This document shows, piece by piece, positions 36,445 to 45,312 of a stretch of 64,000 nucleotides of DNA. How positions within the stretch are numbered: the stretch's first letter is position 1; every line of letters begins with the position of its first letter. Location: assembly GCF_016806125.1 (NCBI RefSeq), contig NZ_CP047167.1:49886-113885 (forward strand), written 5' to 3'. Under the pieces are notes generated by a model. That model ran no database searches. It was not told the origin of the DNA and was given only the letters and a program-made list of their open reading frames with translations. Source of the stretch: Ponticoccus alexandrii. GTDB taxonomy: Bacteria > Pseudomonadota > Alphaproteobacteria > Rhodobacterales > Rhodobacteraceae. The translations under genes were made by a program, and so were the position numbers.

Positions 36445-36471
36445 TTTCCGGACATTTCAAAGGACAGGCTG

Positions 36472-37443
36472 ATGCTTCTCTGGATCACCCAGCGGATTCT
36501 ACAGGCTATCGGTGTCGCGTTCTGCATGATGGTCATCGTCTTCTTCGGCCTGCATGCGATCGGCGACCCGATCCAGACCCTCATCCCGCCCGAGGCGACC
36601 TTCGAGGATCGCGCGCGCATCATCGCCGAGCTGGGACTGGACCAACCCATCCACCTGCAGTTCCTCTACTTCGTGAAGGGCGTGCTGCAAGGCAACCTCG
36701 GCAACAGCTACGTCTTCAACGAACCGGCCATGGACCTCATCATCGAGCGCTTCCCGGCCACGCTGGAGCTTGCCTTCTGCGCGGTGGCGCTGTCGGTCGT
36801 CATCGGCCTGCCACTGGGCATGATCGCGGGGAACCGTCCCGACAGCACGCTGTCCAAGATTATCATGAACGGGTCGATCCTCGGCTTCTCGCTTCCGCTG
36901 TTCTGGGTGGCGATCCTGCTGATCCTCGTCTTCGGCGTCACGCTGGGCTGGCTGCCGAGTTCGGGGCGGGGCGAGACAGTCGAGGTCTTCGGCATCCGCT
37001 GGTCCTTCCTGACGCTCGACGGCCTGCGCCACATCGCGCTTCCGGCCTTCAGCCTTGCGCTCTTCAACATCGCCATGGTGCTGCGGCTGACCGAGGCCGG
37101 CGTGCGCGAGGCGAAGTCGAGCGAATACGTGAAGTTCGCCCGTGCCAAGGGCCTGTCGCCGCGCCGCATCCTGCTGGTCCATGTGCTCAAGAACGTGCTG
37201 ATCCCGGTCGTCACCGTGGTGGGCCTCGATCTGGGCAGCACCATTGCCTTCTCGGTGGTGACCGAGACCGTCTTCGCCTGGCCGGGTGTCGGCAAGATCA
37301 TCATCGACAGCATCGCCGCGCTCGATCGGCCGGTGATCGTCTCCTACCTGATGCTGGTGGTGCTGCTGTTCGTCTTCATCAACATGGTCGTGGACATCCT
37401 TTACCGGGTGCTCGACCCCCGCATAGCGCTGACGGAAAACTGA
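36472..37443 (+). CDS. Peptide ABC transporter permease (DppB type)
   Basis: The 323-residue protein has six membrane helices, starts WITQRILQAIGVAFCMMVIV and has the EAA loop EYVKFARAKGLSPRRILLVH near its C-terminal third. With the next gene it forms the membrane channel. The strong GGACAGGCTG site is close to the ATG. Confidence 0.93.
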   Translation: MLLWITQRILQAIGVAFCMMVIVFFGLHAIGDPIQTLIPPEATFEDRARIIAELGLDQPIHLQFLYFVKGVLQGNLGNSYVFNEPAMDLIIERFPATLELAFCAVALSVVIGLPLGMIAGNRPDSTLSKIIMNGSILGFSLPLFWVAILLILVFGVTLGWLPSSGRGETVEVFGIRWSFLTLDGLRHIALPAFSLALFNIAMVLRLTEAGVREAKSSEYVKFARAKGLSPRRILLVHVLKNVLIPVVTVVGLDLGSTIAFSVVTETVFAWPGVGKIIIDSIAALDRPVIVSYLMLVVLLFVFINMVVDILYRVLDPRIALTEN

Positions 37444-38345
37444 TGGCCGCATCCTCTTCAAGATCCCTGCCGCTGGACCGTGCCGGGCAGTTCTTCCGTG
37501 ATTTCGCCCGCGACCGCGTGGCGGTCTTCGGACTGGGCATGCTGATCGTGGTGGTGCTGGCCGCCGTCTTCGCCCCGCTGATCGCGCCGCAGGACCCCTA
37601 CGACCTGATGCACCTCGACATCATGGACGGGCGGTTGCCGCCCGGCAGCACCTCGATGGCGGGAGAAACTTACCTGCTGGGCACCGACACGCAGGGCCGC
37701 GACATGCTGTCTGCCATCCTCTACGGGTTGCGGATCTCGCTTCTGGTCGGGCTGGGGGCCGCAGGGCTGGCCTTTGTCGTGGGGACCTTCGCCGGGCTGC
37801 TGGCCGCCTATGTCGGCGGACGGTTCGAGACGCTGATGATGCGCCTCGTCGACCTGCAGCTTTCCTTCCCTACGATCCTTGCCGCCATGCTGATCCTCGT
37901 CTTCCTCGGCAAGGGCGTGACGAACGTCGTGCTGGCCATCGTGATCGTGGAATGGGCGACCTATGCCCGCACGGCGCGCGGCTCTGCCCTGTCGGTGATG
38001 CGGCGCGAATACGTCGAGGCGGCGCGCTCGCTGATGATGCCGACGCGGGTCATCATCCTGCACCACCTGCTGCCCAACTGCATGTCGCCGCTGATCGTGC
38101 TGCTGACCATGCAGGCCGCGCGGGCCATCGCGCTTGAGGCGACGCTCAGCTTCCTCGGACTGGGTGTGCCGATCACCGAGCCGTCGCTCGGGCTGCTGAT
38201 CGCGAACGGCTTCGAGTTCATGCTGTCGGGGGCCTACTGGATCAGCATCTTTCCGGGCGTGGCGCTGCTGATCACGATCTATTCCATCAACCTCGTCGGA
38301 GACCGCCTGCGCCGCGTGCTCGACCCCAAAGCCACCCTGCGCTGA
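37443..38345 (+). CDS. Peptide ABC transporter permease (DppC type)
   Basis: The 300-residue protein has a cytoplasmic N-terminus (FRDFARDRVAVFGLGMLIVV), the LGTDTQGRDMLSAILYGLRI motif characteristic of DppC and the EAA loop REYVEAARSLMMPTRVIIL. Its ATG shares a base with the dppB-type stop (TGATG). It partners that permease. Confidence 0.93.
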   Translation: MAASSSRSLPLDRAGQFFRDFARDRVAVFGLGMLIVVVLAAVFAPLIAPQDPYDLMHLDIMDGRLPPGSTSMAGETYLLGTDTQGRDMLSAILYGLRISLLVGLGAAGLAFVVGTFAGLLAAYVGGRFETLMMRLVDLQLSFPTILAAMLILVFLGKGVTNVVLAIVIVEWATYARTARGSALSVMRREYVEAARSLMMPTRVIILHHLLPNCMSPLIVLLTMQAARAIALEATLSFLGLGVPITEPSLGLLIANGFEFMLSGAYWISIFPGVALLITIYSINLVGDRLRRVLDPKATLR

Positions 38346-38354
38346 GGAGGACCC

Positions 38355-39317
38355 ATGCTGGACATTCGCAATCTCTGCGTGGCCTTCGACACCACCGCCG
38401 GCCCCGTGGACGTCGTCCGCGACGTCAGCTTCTCGGTGCAGCGCGGCGAGGTCATGGGGCTCGTCGGGGAATCGGGATCGGGAAAGTCCGTCACCGGGTT
38501 CTCGATCATGGGTCTGATCTACCCGCCGGGCGGGGTCTCGGGCGGACAGATCCTGTTCGACGGACGCGACCTGCGCGGCCTGTCGGAACCGGACATGCGC
38601 AAGCTGCGCGGCAACCGCATCGCCATGATCTTTCAGGATCCGATGATGACGCTGAACCCGGTCCTGCGGGTCGGCGTCCAGATGATCGAGACGGTGCGCG
38701 CCCACCGCGCCTGCAGCCGCGCAGAGGCACGGGAGCGTGCGCGGGATGCGCTGGGGCTGGTGGGCATTCCCAGCCCCGAGGAACGGCTCTCGGCCTATCC
38801 ACACGAGTTTTCGGGCGGGATGCGGCAGCGGGTGGCCATTGCCATCGCGCTGCTGCACGAGCCGGACCTGATCATTGCCGACGAACCGACGACCGCGCTT
38901 GATGTCACGATTCAGGCGCAGATCCTGAACGTCGTGCAGGGGCTGGTCCGCGACAAGGGCATGGGGCTGATCTGGATCACCCACGATCTGTCGGTGGTGG
39001 CGGGTCTGGGGGACAGCATCGGCGTGATGTATGCCGGTCGCATCGTCGAACACGGACCGGTCGCGCAGATCCTCGGCCAGCCGCTGCATCCCTACACGCG
39101 CGGCCTGATTGGCAGCCTGCCCGGTGCCGCCACGCAGGGCGCGCGGCTGCGCCAGATCCCGGGCACGACGCCCTCTGTCGCGCGGATGCCCGAAGGTTGC
39201 GCGTTCCGTCCCCGCTGCTACGCCGCCACCGACGCCTGTCTTGCCGAGCCGCCCGAAGACCGTCACGGCGAGACCCTGCTGCGCTGCTTCCACCCCCAGA
39301 GAGGAGCCCTGCAATGA
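38355..39317 (+). CDS. Peptide ABC transporter ATPase (DppD type)
   Basis: The 320-residue ATPase has Walker A GESGSGKS, Q-loop FQDPMMTLNP, signature SGGMRQRVAIA and Walker B LIIADEPTTALD. The C-terminal extension has a cysteine set in GCAFRPRCYAATDAC that in this subfamily binds an iron-sulfur cluster. It is one of two ATPases and overlaps the next gene by 4 nt. Confidence 0.93.
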   Translation: MLDIRNLCVAFDTTAGPVDVVRDVSFSVQRGEVMGLVGESGSGKSVTGFSIMGLIYPPGGVSGGQILFDGRDLRGLSEPDMRKLRGNRIAMIFQDPMMTLNPVLRVGVQMIETVRAHRACSRAEARERARDALGLVGIPSPEERLSAYPHEFSGGMRQRVAIAIALLHEPDLIIADEPTTALDVTIQAQILNVVQGLVRDKGMGLIWITHDLSVVAGLGDSIGVMYAGRIVEHGPVAQILGQPLHPYTRGLIGSLPGAATQGARLRQIPGTTPSVARMPEGCAFRPRCYAATDACLAEPPEDRHGETLLRCFHPQRGALQ

Positions 39318-40306
39318 CCGTACCGCGCCTTGAAATCCGCGACGTCAGCAAGGTCTTCACCCGCAAGGCGGGCCTCGTGGAGCGCCTTGCCGTCAAGGCC
39401 GGAATGGCCAAGGCCCCGGGGGCGGTCCATGCCGTCGACCGTGTCAGCCTGAGCATCGGCAAGGGTGAGATCGTCGGCCTCGTCGGGGAATCCGGCTGTG
39501 GCAAGTCCACCCTCGGTCGCGTGGCCTGCGGGCTCTTGCCCCAGACGGAGGGAGCGATCCTGCACAATGGCCAGTCGCTTGCAGAGACCTCGCCCGTGCA
39601 GCGCCGCGAGATGCAACTGGGCACGCAGATGATCTTTCAGGACCCCTCTTCCAGCCTGAATCCGCGGATGCGGGTGCGCGAGATCGTGGGGCAGGCGCCA
39701 CGCGTCCACCGGATGGCTCCGAGTTCCGAGATCCCCGCGCTGGTCGACCGCTACCTCGGCCTTGCCGGCATCGACCCCGAGGTGAAGGACCGCTTTCCGC
39801 ACCAGTTCTCGGGCGGGCAGCGCCAGCGCATCGGCATCGCCCGCGCGCTTGCGGTCAATCCCGACATGCTGGTCTGCGACGAAAGCGTGGCGGCGCTGGA
39901 CGTGTCGATTCAGGCGCAGATCCTGAACCTTTTCCTCGACCTGCGCGAAGAACTGGGCCTGACCTATCTCTTCATCAGCCACGACCTGTCGGTGGTGCGC
40001 CACATCTCGGACCGCGTGGCGGTGATGTACCTCGGGCGCCTCGTCGAAGAGGCGCCGTCAGCCGAGATCTTCCGCAACGCACAGCACCCCTACACCCGCG
40101 CCCTGCTGGAAGAGATCCCCGAGCTCGTCCCCAAGCGGCGCAGCTACGGCGTGATCAAGGGAGAGATTCCCTCGCCGCTGAACCCGCCGACCGGCTGCCA
40201 TTTCCACCCCCGCTGCCCCTTCGCGACAGAGCGGTGCCGGATGGAAGTGCCCAAGCTGCGGGATGTCGCGCCCGGGCATCGCAGCGCCTGCCACCTCATC
40301 GACTGA
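39314..40306 (+). CDS. Peptide ABC transporter ATPase (DppF type)
   Basis: The 330-residue ATPase has Walker A GESGCGKST, Q-loop FQDPSSSLNPRMRV, signature SGGQRQRIGIA, Walker B MLVCDESVAALD and the C-terminal TGCHFHPRCPFATERC cysteines. The Walker B reads CDES in place of the usual DEP; the catalytic glutamate is kept. Its start overlaps the previous stop (ATGA). Confidence 0.93.
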   Translation: MTVPRLEIRDVSKVFTRKAGLVERLAVKAGMAKAPGAVHAVDRVSLSIGKGEIVGLVGESGCGKSTLGRVACGLLPQTEGAILHNGQSLAETSPVQRREMQLGTQMIFQDPSSSLNPRMRVREIVGQAPRVHRMAPSSEIPALVDRYLGLAGIDPEVKDRFPHQFSGGQRQRIGIARALAVNPDMLVCDESVAALDVSIQAQILNLFLDLREELGLTYLFISHDLSVVRHISDRVAVMYLGRLVEEAPSAEIFRNAQHPYTRALLEEIPELVPKRRSYGVIKGEIPSPLNPPTGCHFHPRCPFATERCRMEVPKLRDVAPGHRSACHLID

Positions 40307-40375
40307 ACCGGTTTTCCAACGTTTCTCACGCGATGCCGCGGCATTGCTCTTCACAGGTTTGACCAAAGGAATGAC

Positions 40376-41422
40376 ATGACCATGACACACCCGACCTGCG
40401 TCGTCCCCGGCCCGCATTGGACCGACTGCTCCGATCCGGCGGCTCACGGCGTGACCCCGACCGTTCGAAAGGCGGCCACGGCAGCGCTGGACGCACTTCA
40501 GACGACGTCCTTCACCGCCGTGGTCGGAGGGGAGCAGGTCTTTGAATACGGGGACACCAGCGAGGTCAGCTATCTCGCATCGACGCGCAAGAGCATCCTG
40601 TCGATGCTCTACGGCAAGTATGTCGAAGCCGGGGTGATCGACCTCAACGCGACCATTGCCGATCTGGGGATCGACGAGGCGCGGGGCCTGTTGCCGATCG
40701 AGAAGACGGCCACGCTGCGCGACCTGCTGATCACCAGCTCGGGCGTCTATTACCCGGCAGGCAGCCCGGGCGGCGACATGACCGGCGTGCCCGAGCGCGG
40801 CAGCAAGACGCCGGGCCGCTTCTTCCATTACAACAACTGGGATTTCAACGTGCTGGGCGCGGTCTTCGAAGAGCTGACCGGCACCTCGGTTCACGATGCC
40901 TTTGCGCGCGAACTGGCCGAGCCGCTTGGCCTTCAGGACTTCGACCGCGCGCGCCAGCGGATGCTGGGATACGGCGACAAGTCCCGTTACCTCGCCTACC
41001 ACTTCTTCCTCTCGGGTCGCGACATGGCGCGGTTGGGCCTTCTGATGGTCCGCAACGGGCGCTGGGGCGACCAACAGCTGATCTCTCCGGAATGGGTGCG
41101 TGAAAGCACCAGCATGCATGTGGCCGTGCGGGACATGGCGCGCCCGAAGCCGCGTGTCGCGGGCTACAGCTACCTCTGGTGGCTGCCGCGCGTGCCCGAG
41201 GGCAAGCTGCACTGGCAGGGCGCCTTCGTCGCGGCGGGCCATTTCGGACAATTCATCCTTGGCGTGCCTGCGCTGGACATGGTTTTCGTCAACCGCCGCG
41301 CCGTGACGGACGAGCAGGCCATCGGCCGCAATCAGGGCACCTTCACCGAAGAGCTGCCGACGGTCACGATGGAAGAGTTCCTCGGCGTCTGCGACCTCTT
41401 CATCGACGCGCACACCGCCTAA
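40376..41422 (+). CDS. Serine hydrolase of the beta-lactamase/penicillin-binding fold
   Basis: The 348-residue protein has the active-site SxxK at 69-72 (STRK in SYLASTRKSILSM), the YxN motif in FFHYNNWDFNVLG and a late HWQGAFVAAGHFGQF in place of the KTG box. No signal peptide is seen, so it appears cytoplasmic. It follows the peptide transporter by 70 nt after AAGGAATGAC and may hydrolyse the imported compound (D-amino-acid peptide, amide or ester). It converges on the LysR gene with a 4-nt overlap. Confidence 0.82.
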   Translation: MTMTHPTCVVPGPHWTDCSDPAAHGVTPTVRKAATAALDALQTTSFTAVVGGEQVFEYGDTSEVSYLASTRKSILSMLYGKYVEAGVIDLNATIADLGIDEARGLLPIEKTATLRDLLITSSGVYYPAGSPGGDMTGVPERGSKTPGRFFHYNNWDFNVLGAVFEELTGTSVHDAFARELAEPLGLQDFDRARQRMLGYGDKSRYLAYHFFLSGRDMARLGLLMVRNGRWGDQQLISPEWVRESTSMHVAVRDMARPKPRVAGYSYLWWLPRVPEGKLHWQGAFVAAGHFGQFILGVPALDMVFVNRRAVTDEQAIGRNQGTFTEELPTVTMEEFLGVCDLFIDAHTA

Positions 41423-42384
41423 CGCGCTGCCTCCTGCGCCTCCGGGTCCAGCTCGAAACAGTGCTGGATCTGGTCACGCAGCCACTTCTGCGCACTGTCC
41501 TCCTGCTTGCTGCGTAACCAGATCATGCTGGTGGCCTGCCGTTCGATCGAAAAGGGCGGGCCGTGAAGCACCAGATCGTGCGAGGCCTCGAACAGCCGCG
41601 CGACGCTGGCCGGCATGATCGTGACGAGATCGCTTTGCGCCACGATGGACACCGCAGAGGAAAAATGCGGAACGGTGGCGACGATCTGCCGTTCCAGCCC
41701 CATAGAATCCAGCTTCTCGTCGACCCAGCCCCGGCGCTTGGGGTCCGAACTGACCTTGACGTGACCGAGCGAAAGGAAGCGCTCCATCGTGAGGGGGCCT
41801 TGGCTCGCCGGGTTCTTCGCCGAGATCAGGCAGACCCGGTCTTCGTCGAAGAGCGGCTGGCAGACAAAGCGGGGCGCGACCTTGTCGGCTGTCATCACCG
41901 CCACGTCGATGATTCCGTCATCGAGGTAATCCTGCACGATGATGCGGTTCTGTGACCGGGCGTTGGTGCCGATCCGTGGCGTGTGCAGCACTTCGATCTG
42001 GCAGTTCGGCGCCAGTTCGCGCACCCGCAGGATCAGCGGCGGCAGCAGGACCACGGAAAAATAATCGTTCATGCCGATGCGGAAGACCTGCGCATTCGTA
42101 GCCGGATTGAACACGCCACCCGTGACGAAGACATGTTCGCATTCGGTGACGATCTTGCGCACGCTCGGCATGATGCGCTGGCAGGTGCCGGTCATCTGCA
42201 GGCCCGAGGAGGTGCGGTGGAACAGCTCGTCGTCAAAGATGGCACGCAGCCGCTTGAGCGCATGGCTCATCGCCGGTTGCGAGAGACCGATCATCTCTCC
42301 GGCGGCGGTAAGCTGGCCCTTGGTCGCGATGGCATTGAGGACCTTGAGCAGGTTCAGGTCGACGGCATTCAGGGAAGACAGCAT
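41419..42384 (-). CDS. LysR-family regulator
   Basis: The 321-residue protein starts MLSSLNAVDLNLLKVLNAIA with the helix-turn-helix GQLTAAGEMIGLSQPAMSHALKRL cut here as its first 60 residues; the rest is a periplasmic-binding-type effector domain. The start at 42384 fits the family; the 41-codon extension does not. It likely regulates the peptide transporter or the MmgE/PrpD genes. It shares a 228-bp intergenic region with the divergent gntR gene. Confidence 0.88.
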   Translation of the reverse strand: MLSSLNAVDLNLLKVLNAIATKGQLTAAGEMIGLSQPAMSHALKRLRAIFDDELFHRTSSGLQMTGTCQRIMPSVRKIVTECEHVFVTGGVFNPATNAQVFRIGMNDYFSVVLLPPLILRVRELAPNCQIEVLHTPRIGTNARSQNRIIVQDYLDDGIIDVAVMTADKVAPRFVCQPLFDEDRVCLISAKNPASQGPLTMERFLSLGHVKVSSDPKRRGWVDEKLDSMGLERQIVATVPHFSSAVSIVAQSDLVTIMPASVARLFEASHDLVLHGPPFSIERQATSMIWLRSKQEDSAQKWLRDQIQHCFELDPEAQEAAR

Positions 42385-42555
42385 GTGTTCGGTCGTCTCC
42401 GCGTTGATGGGGGCCGCGCCGGGCGGAATCGGATCGCGGGGCGGGTCCGGTGCCCGGGGTACGCACGAGTGGCGCAGGGCCGGGTCCTGCACACGAACGG
42501 TGTCCAATCACCAAAGTGCATTGGCCGCGCCGGGCTCGCAATCCTCTATGGACTT

Positions 42556-42581
42556 GGATACAGAAAAAAACAAATGTATCC
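42556..42581. promoter_or_regulatory. Inverted repeat upstream of the gntR gene
   Basis: GGATACA at 42556-42562 and TGTATCC at 42575-42581 are inverted copies separated by 12 A-rich bases. They lie 32 nt before the gntR ATG. The half sites resemble the single TGTATACA palindrome in the aap/metC promoter and may be an autoregulatory operator. Confidence 0.45.
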
Positions 42582-42612
42582 TGTCTGCCAGAAAGCCGCC
42601 GGAAAGAATGCA

Positions 42613-43266
42613 ATGACACAGAAATCGAAGACGCGCGACATCACGCACCGCATTTACGAAGAGGTCCGCGACGCCATCCACAACGGCGAGTTTGCAGTCG
42701 GGGACCGGTTGACCGAGGTTGCCCTTGCCGAAAAGTTCGGTGTTTCCCGGACCCCCATCCGCGATGTGATCGCCAAGCTGGAGGCGGACGGCTTGCTGAC
42801 CAATGTGCCGCGCCGCGGCCTGACCATCACAAGCCTGAGCCATCAGCAGATCGGCGAGTTGTACATGATGCGGGAAGTGCTCGAAGGGGCGACGGCGCAT
42901 CTGGCCGCCTATGCCGGAAGCGATGCCGAGATTTCGACCCTGCGCGACCTCGTGACAAGCGAGGAGGCTTGCCTTGGAGACCGCGCAGCGCTGTCTGTCA
43001 TCAACAAGAAGTTTCACCGCCTGCTCGCCCTCGCGGCCCACAACCGCTACCTGCTGGCCGCGATCGAACAGATGTCCATCACCATGTCGCTGCTTCCCAG
43101 CCTTCTGACCGAAGGCGACCGGGCGCAGACCGCGCATGCGCAGCACCTGCAAATTGTCGAGGCGCTGGAACGCCGCGATCCCGAAGCCGCCGAGAAGGCA
43201 GTACGGGATCACATCCGCGCGTCGCATCAGCACCGGCTTCTGCTCATGCTGCCCGGAGAGGACTGA
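42613..43266 (+). CDS. GntR-family regulator, FCD subfamily
   Basis: The 217-residue protein has the winged helix RIYEEVRDAIHNGEFAVGDR, EKFGVSRTPIRDVIAKLEAD, then an all-helical FCD ligand-binding domain with the metal-binding histidines in NKKFHRLLALAAHN and VRDHIRASHQHRLL. FCD regulators sense organic acids or amino acids. It probably controls the adjacent MmgE/PrpD and amino-acid transport genes. Confidence 0.9.
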   Translation: MTQKSKTRDITHRIYEEVRDAIHNGEFAVGDRLTEVALAEKFGVSRTPIRDVIAKLEADGLLTNVPRRGLTITSLSHQQIGELYMMREVLEGATAHLAAYAGSDAEISTLRDLVTSEEACLGDRAALSVINKKFHRLLALAAHNRYLLAAIEQMSITMSLLPSLLTEGDRAQTAHAQHLQIVEALERRDPEAAEKAVRDHIRASHQHRLLLMLPGED

Positions 43267-43284
43267 ACGCGCTCGCCGCGTCCG

Positions 43285-43313
43285 AAGGCGGGCCCGCCGG
43301 GCTGGCCCGCCCT
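43285..43313. terminator. Hairpin between convergent gntR and GST genes
   Basis: GGCGGGCC and GGCCCGCC form an 8-bp GC stem with flanking AA and TT bases, in the 57-bp gap between convergent genes. It is a candidate two-way terminator without a long T-run. Confidence 0.55.
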
Positions 43314-43323
43314 TGCCAACCGT

Positions 43324-43929
43324 TCAGGTCAGCGCGTCTTCCACATGCTGGCGATAGCCTGCGTGGGTGCGCAGGTTCTCGCGGTAGGCCAGGAGGTTCG
43401 GCAGGTCGGGCAGGGTGTCCTGAGCGGAACCCTCCCACAGGCGCCAGCGAAAGACGGCTGGCGCGATGGCGATGTCTGCCAGTGTCAGGGTCTCGCCGAC
43501 CAGATAGTCCCGGCCTGCGAGGTGCCGGTCGAGCAGGCTGAAGGCCTGCACCGTCGCCTCTGCATCGGCGGCCTGACCGGCCGCACGGACCTTTCGCAGG
43601 CGGCCCAGCGGCGGTGTCAGGGAGAGCGACGCCCAGTCCATCCAGCTGTCGATGGCGCCGCGCCGTGCCGCGTCCGCGGGCCAGAGCGGGCTGGCGGGCG
43701 CGGAGGAGGCGAGGCAGCGCAGGACAGCGTTCGATTCCCAGACGACTGCTTCGCCGATCAGCACGAGCGGGACGGTGCCGGTGGGCGAGAGCCGCCGCAC
43801 CGCCTCTGGATCGCGCGCCTCGGCGCCCCGGCCCGCCGGTACCAGCGTGAAGGGTTGATCCAAGGCGTCCAGCAGCCAGAAGACCTTGGCGCAGTTCGAA
43901 GAGTTGCGGCGTCCGTAGACCGTGATCAT
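43324..43929 (-). CDS. Glutathione S-transferase
   Basis: The 201-residue protein has a thioredoxin-fold N-terminus (MITVYGRRNSSNCAKVFWLL with the Ser/Cys active-site region, SPTGTVPLVL cis-proline, ESNAVLRCLA) and a helical C-terminal domain with LTLADIAIAPA. It conjugates or reduces using glutathione. It begins one base after the stop of the upstream MmgE/PrpD gene and is probably the last gene of that unit. Confidence 0.88.
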   Translation of the reverse strand: MITVYGRRNSSNCAKVFWLLDALDQPFTLVPAGRGAEARDPEAVRRLSPTGTVPLVLIGEAVVWESNAVLRCLASSAPASPLWPADAARRGAIDSWMDWASLSLTPPLGRLRKVRAAGQAADAEATVQAFSLLDRHLAGRDYLVGETLTLADIAIAPAVFRWRLWEGSAQDTLPDLPNLLAYRENLRTHAGYRQHVEDALT

Positions 43930-43930
43930 C

Positions 43931-45307
43931 TTACTGCCCCTTAACGGCGTCGGGCCCCGCGACCCGGTGCATGAGATCCGTCAGCCGGTCCCGGGGCTTC
44001 AGTCCGAGGCAGGCGGTGAAGGCCGCATCGGCCCCTGAGCGCCCCAGCACATCGCTGGCGCAATCGACGAATTTCTCGCGAAGGGTCTCGTCGCTCATCG
44101 GGTTGGTGGGGCCGCGTCCGAATTTGGTCGAGGCCGCAGCCGAACGGACGCTGCCGTTCTTCATGGTTACCGAAACCTCGCCCCGGTACGCGTCGTCCTC
44201 GCGATGCGCGTCCGAGCGGACATGGGGCAGGATTTTCGCCACATCCGGCGTCAGGAAGGCATCGTCCGCGAAGTCGCCCAGCCGGATCCGGCCCGAGGTC
44301 AGCGCCTTGGCGGTCAGGAACTGCACTGAGAACTTGGCGTCGAGGCCGGACTTCGGTTCCGGGCGGTTGGTATGGGCCAGCCGCCGCTCGTGGGTGCGCG
44401 TCTCGACGGACCGGATCTCCTCCGGCGCGAAGAGCCCGTGCTCGTCGACCAGCGCCAAGGCCGCGTCGATGGCCGAATGCGCGCTGCCGCAGCAGGGGTG
44501 CTGCTTGATCGCGATGCCGGGATCCAGCAGTTCCAGCGGCCCGTCCCAGCCGTCGAGGATGGCGTCGGCGTCATAGGTTCCCGCGCCGTTGAACAGGTTG
44601 AAGAAGCCGTAGTTGTGTTCGAAGGCCTCGGGATTGGCGGTCATGCCCTTCCGGGTGAGCAGCGCGGCCAGCAGGCCGTTGTGCGCGGCCTGTCCGACAT
44701 GCATCGGCTTGACCGGGGTGCCGAAGTTCGACTTCAGCCCCGAAGCCATCGAGACCGCCATCGCCAGCGTGTTGGCCATGCCGTCTGCGTCGAACTTCAG
44801 CAGCCGCGCAGAGGCCGCAGCTGCGCCAAAGACGCCCAGCGTCGCGGTCGGATGCCAGCCTTTCTCGTAGTGATGTGGCAGCAGTCCGCGGGCCAGCCGC
44901 GTCTCGACCTCGACGCCGGTGATGTAGGCTTCGATCATCTCCGCTGCCGTCGCGCCTTCGGTCTCGGCCAAGGCCAGAACCGCCGGGACGACCGGCGCGG
45001 AAGGATGCCCGCCCATGGTGGTCGAGCAGTCGTCGAAATCCAGCGCGTGGGCGGCAACCCCGTTGATCATCGCCGCATGCAGCACGGAGGCCTTGCGCCC
45101 GCCCGCGCCCCAGAGCGTGGCCGCGCCCGGCGCGGTGTCTATCTCGAGTACGGTTTCAAGCGACCGCAGGTAGGGGGTCGAGCACCCGGCCAGCGCCACG
45201 CCGATCGTGTCGGCGACCGCGCGCAGCGAGATATGGACCGCCTCGGACGGCAGGGTGTCGATCGACAGGCCAAGCGCCTTTTCGGACAGTGTCTTCGCGA
45301 AACTCAT
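43931..45307 (-). CDS. MmgE/PrpD family protein, paralogue 1
   Basis: The 458-residue protein has the MmgE/PrpD pattern: AADTIGVALAGCSTP-like N-terminus, HALDFDDCSTTMGGHPSAPV, KGWHPTATLGVFGAAAASAR and IKQHPCCGSAHSAIDAAL. The family includes 2-methylcitrate dehydratase, cis-aconitate decarboxylase and iminodisuccinate epimerase, so the reaction cannot be fixed from sequence alone. It is the most downstream of three paralogues and closest to the decayed copy at 54.1-54.5 kb. Confidence 0.88.
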   Translation of the reverse strand: MSFAKTLSEKALGLSIDTLPSEAVHISLRAVADTIGVALAGCSTPYLRSLETVLEIDTAPGAATLWGAGGRKASVLHAAMINGVAAHALDFDDCSTTMGGHPSAPVVPAVLALAETEGATAAEMIEAYITGVEVETRLARGLLPHHYEKGWHPTATLGVFGAAAASARLLKFDADGMANTLAMAVSMASGLKSNFGTPVKPMHVGQAAHNGLLAALLTRKGMTANPEAFEHNYGFFNLFNGAGTYDADAILDGWDGPLELLDPGIAIKQHPCCGSAHSAIDAALALVDEHGLFAPEEIRSVETRTHERRLAHTNRPEPKSGLDAKFSVQFLTAKALTSGRIRLGDFADDAFLTPDVAKILPHVRSDAHREDDAYRGEVSVTMKNGSVRSAAASTKFGRGPTNPMSDETLREKFVDCASDVLGRSGADAAFTACLGLKPRDRLTDLMHRVAGPDAVKGQ

Positions 45308-45312
45308 GGGTC

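Noticed and set aside
37458..39314. A 618-codon open frame on the minus strand across the peptide transporter
   Set aside because: It is antisense to three well-supported ABC genes and its translation is rich in His, Gln, Asp and Arg, as expected for a high-G+C shadow frame.
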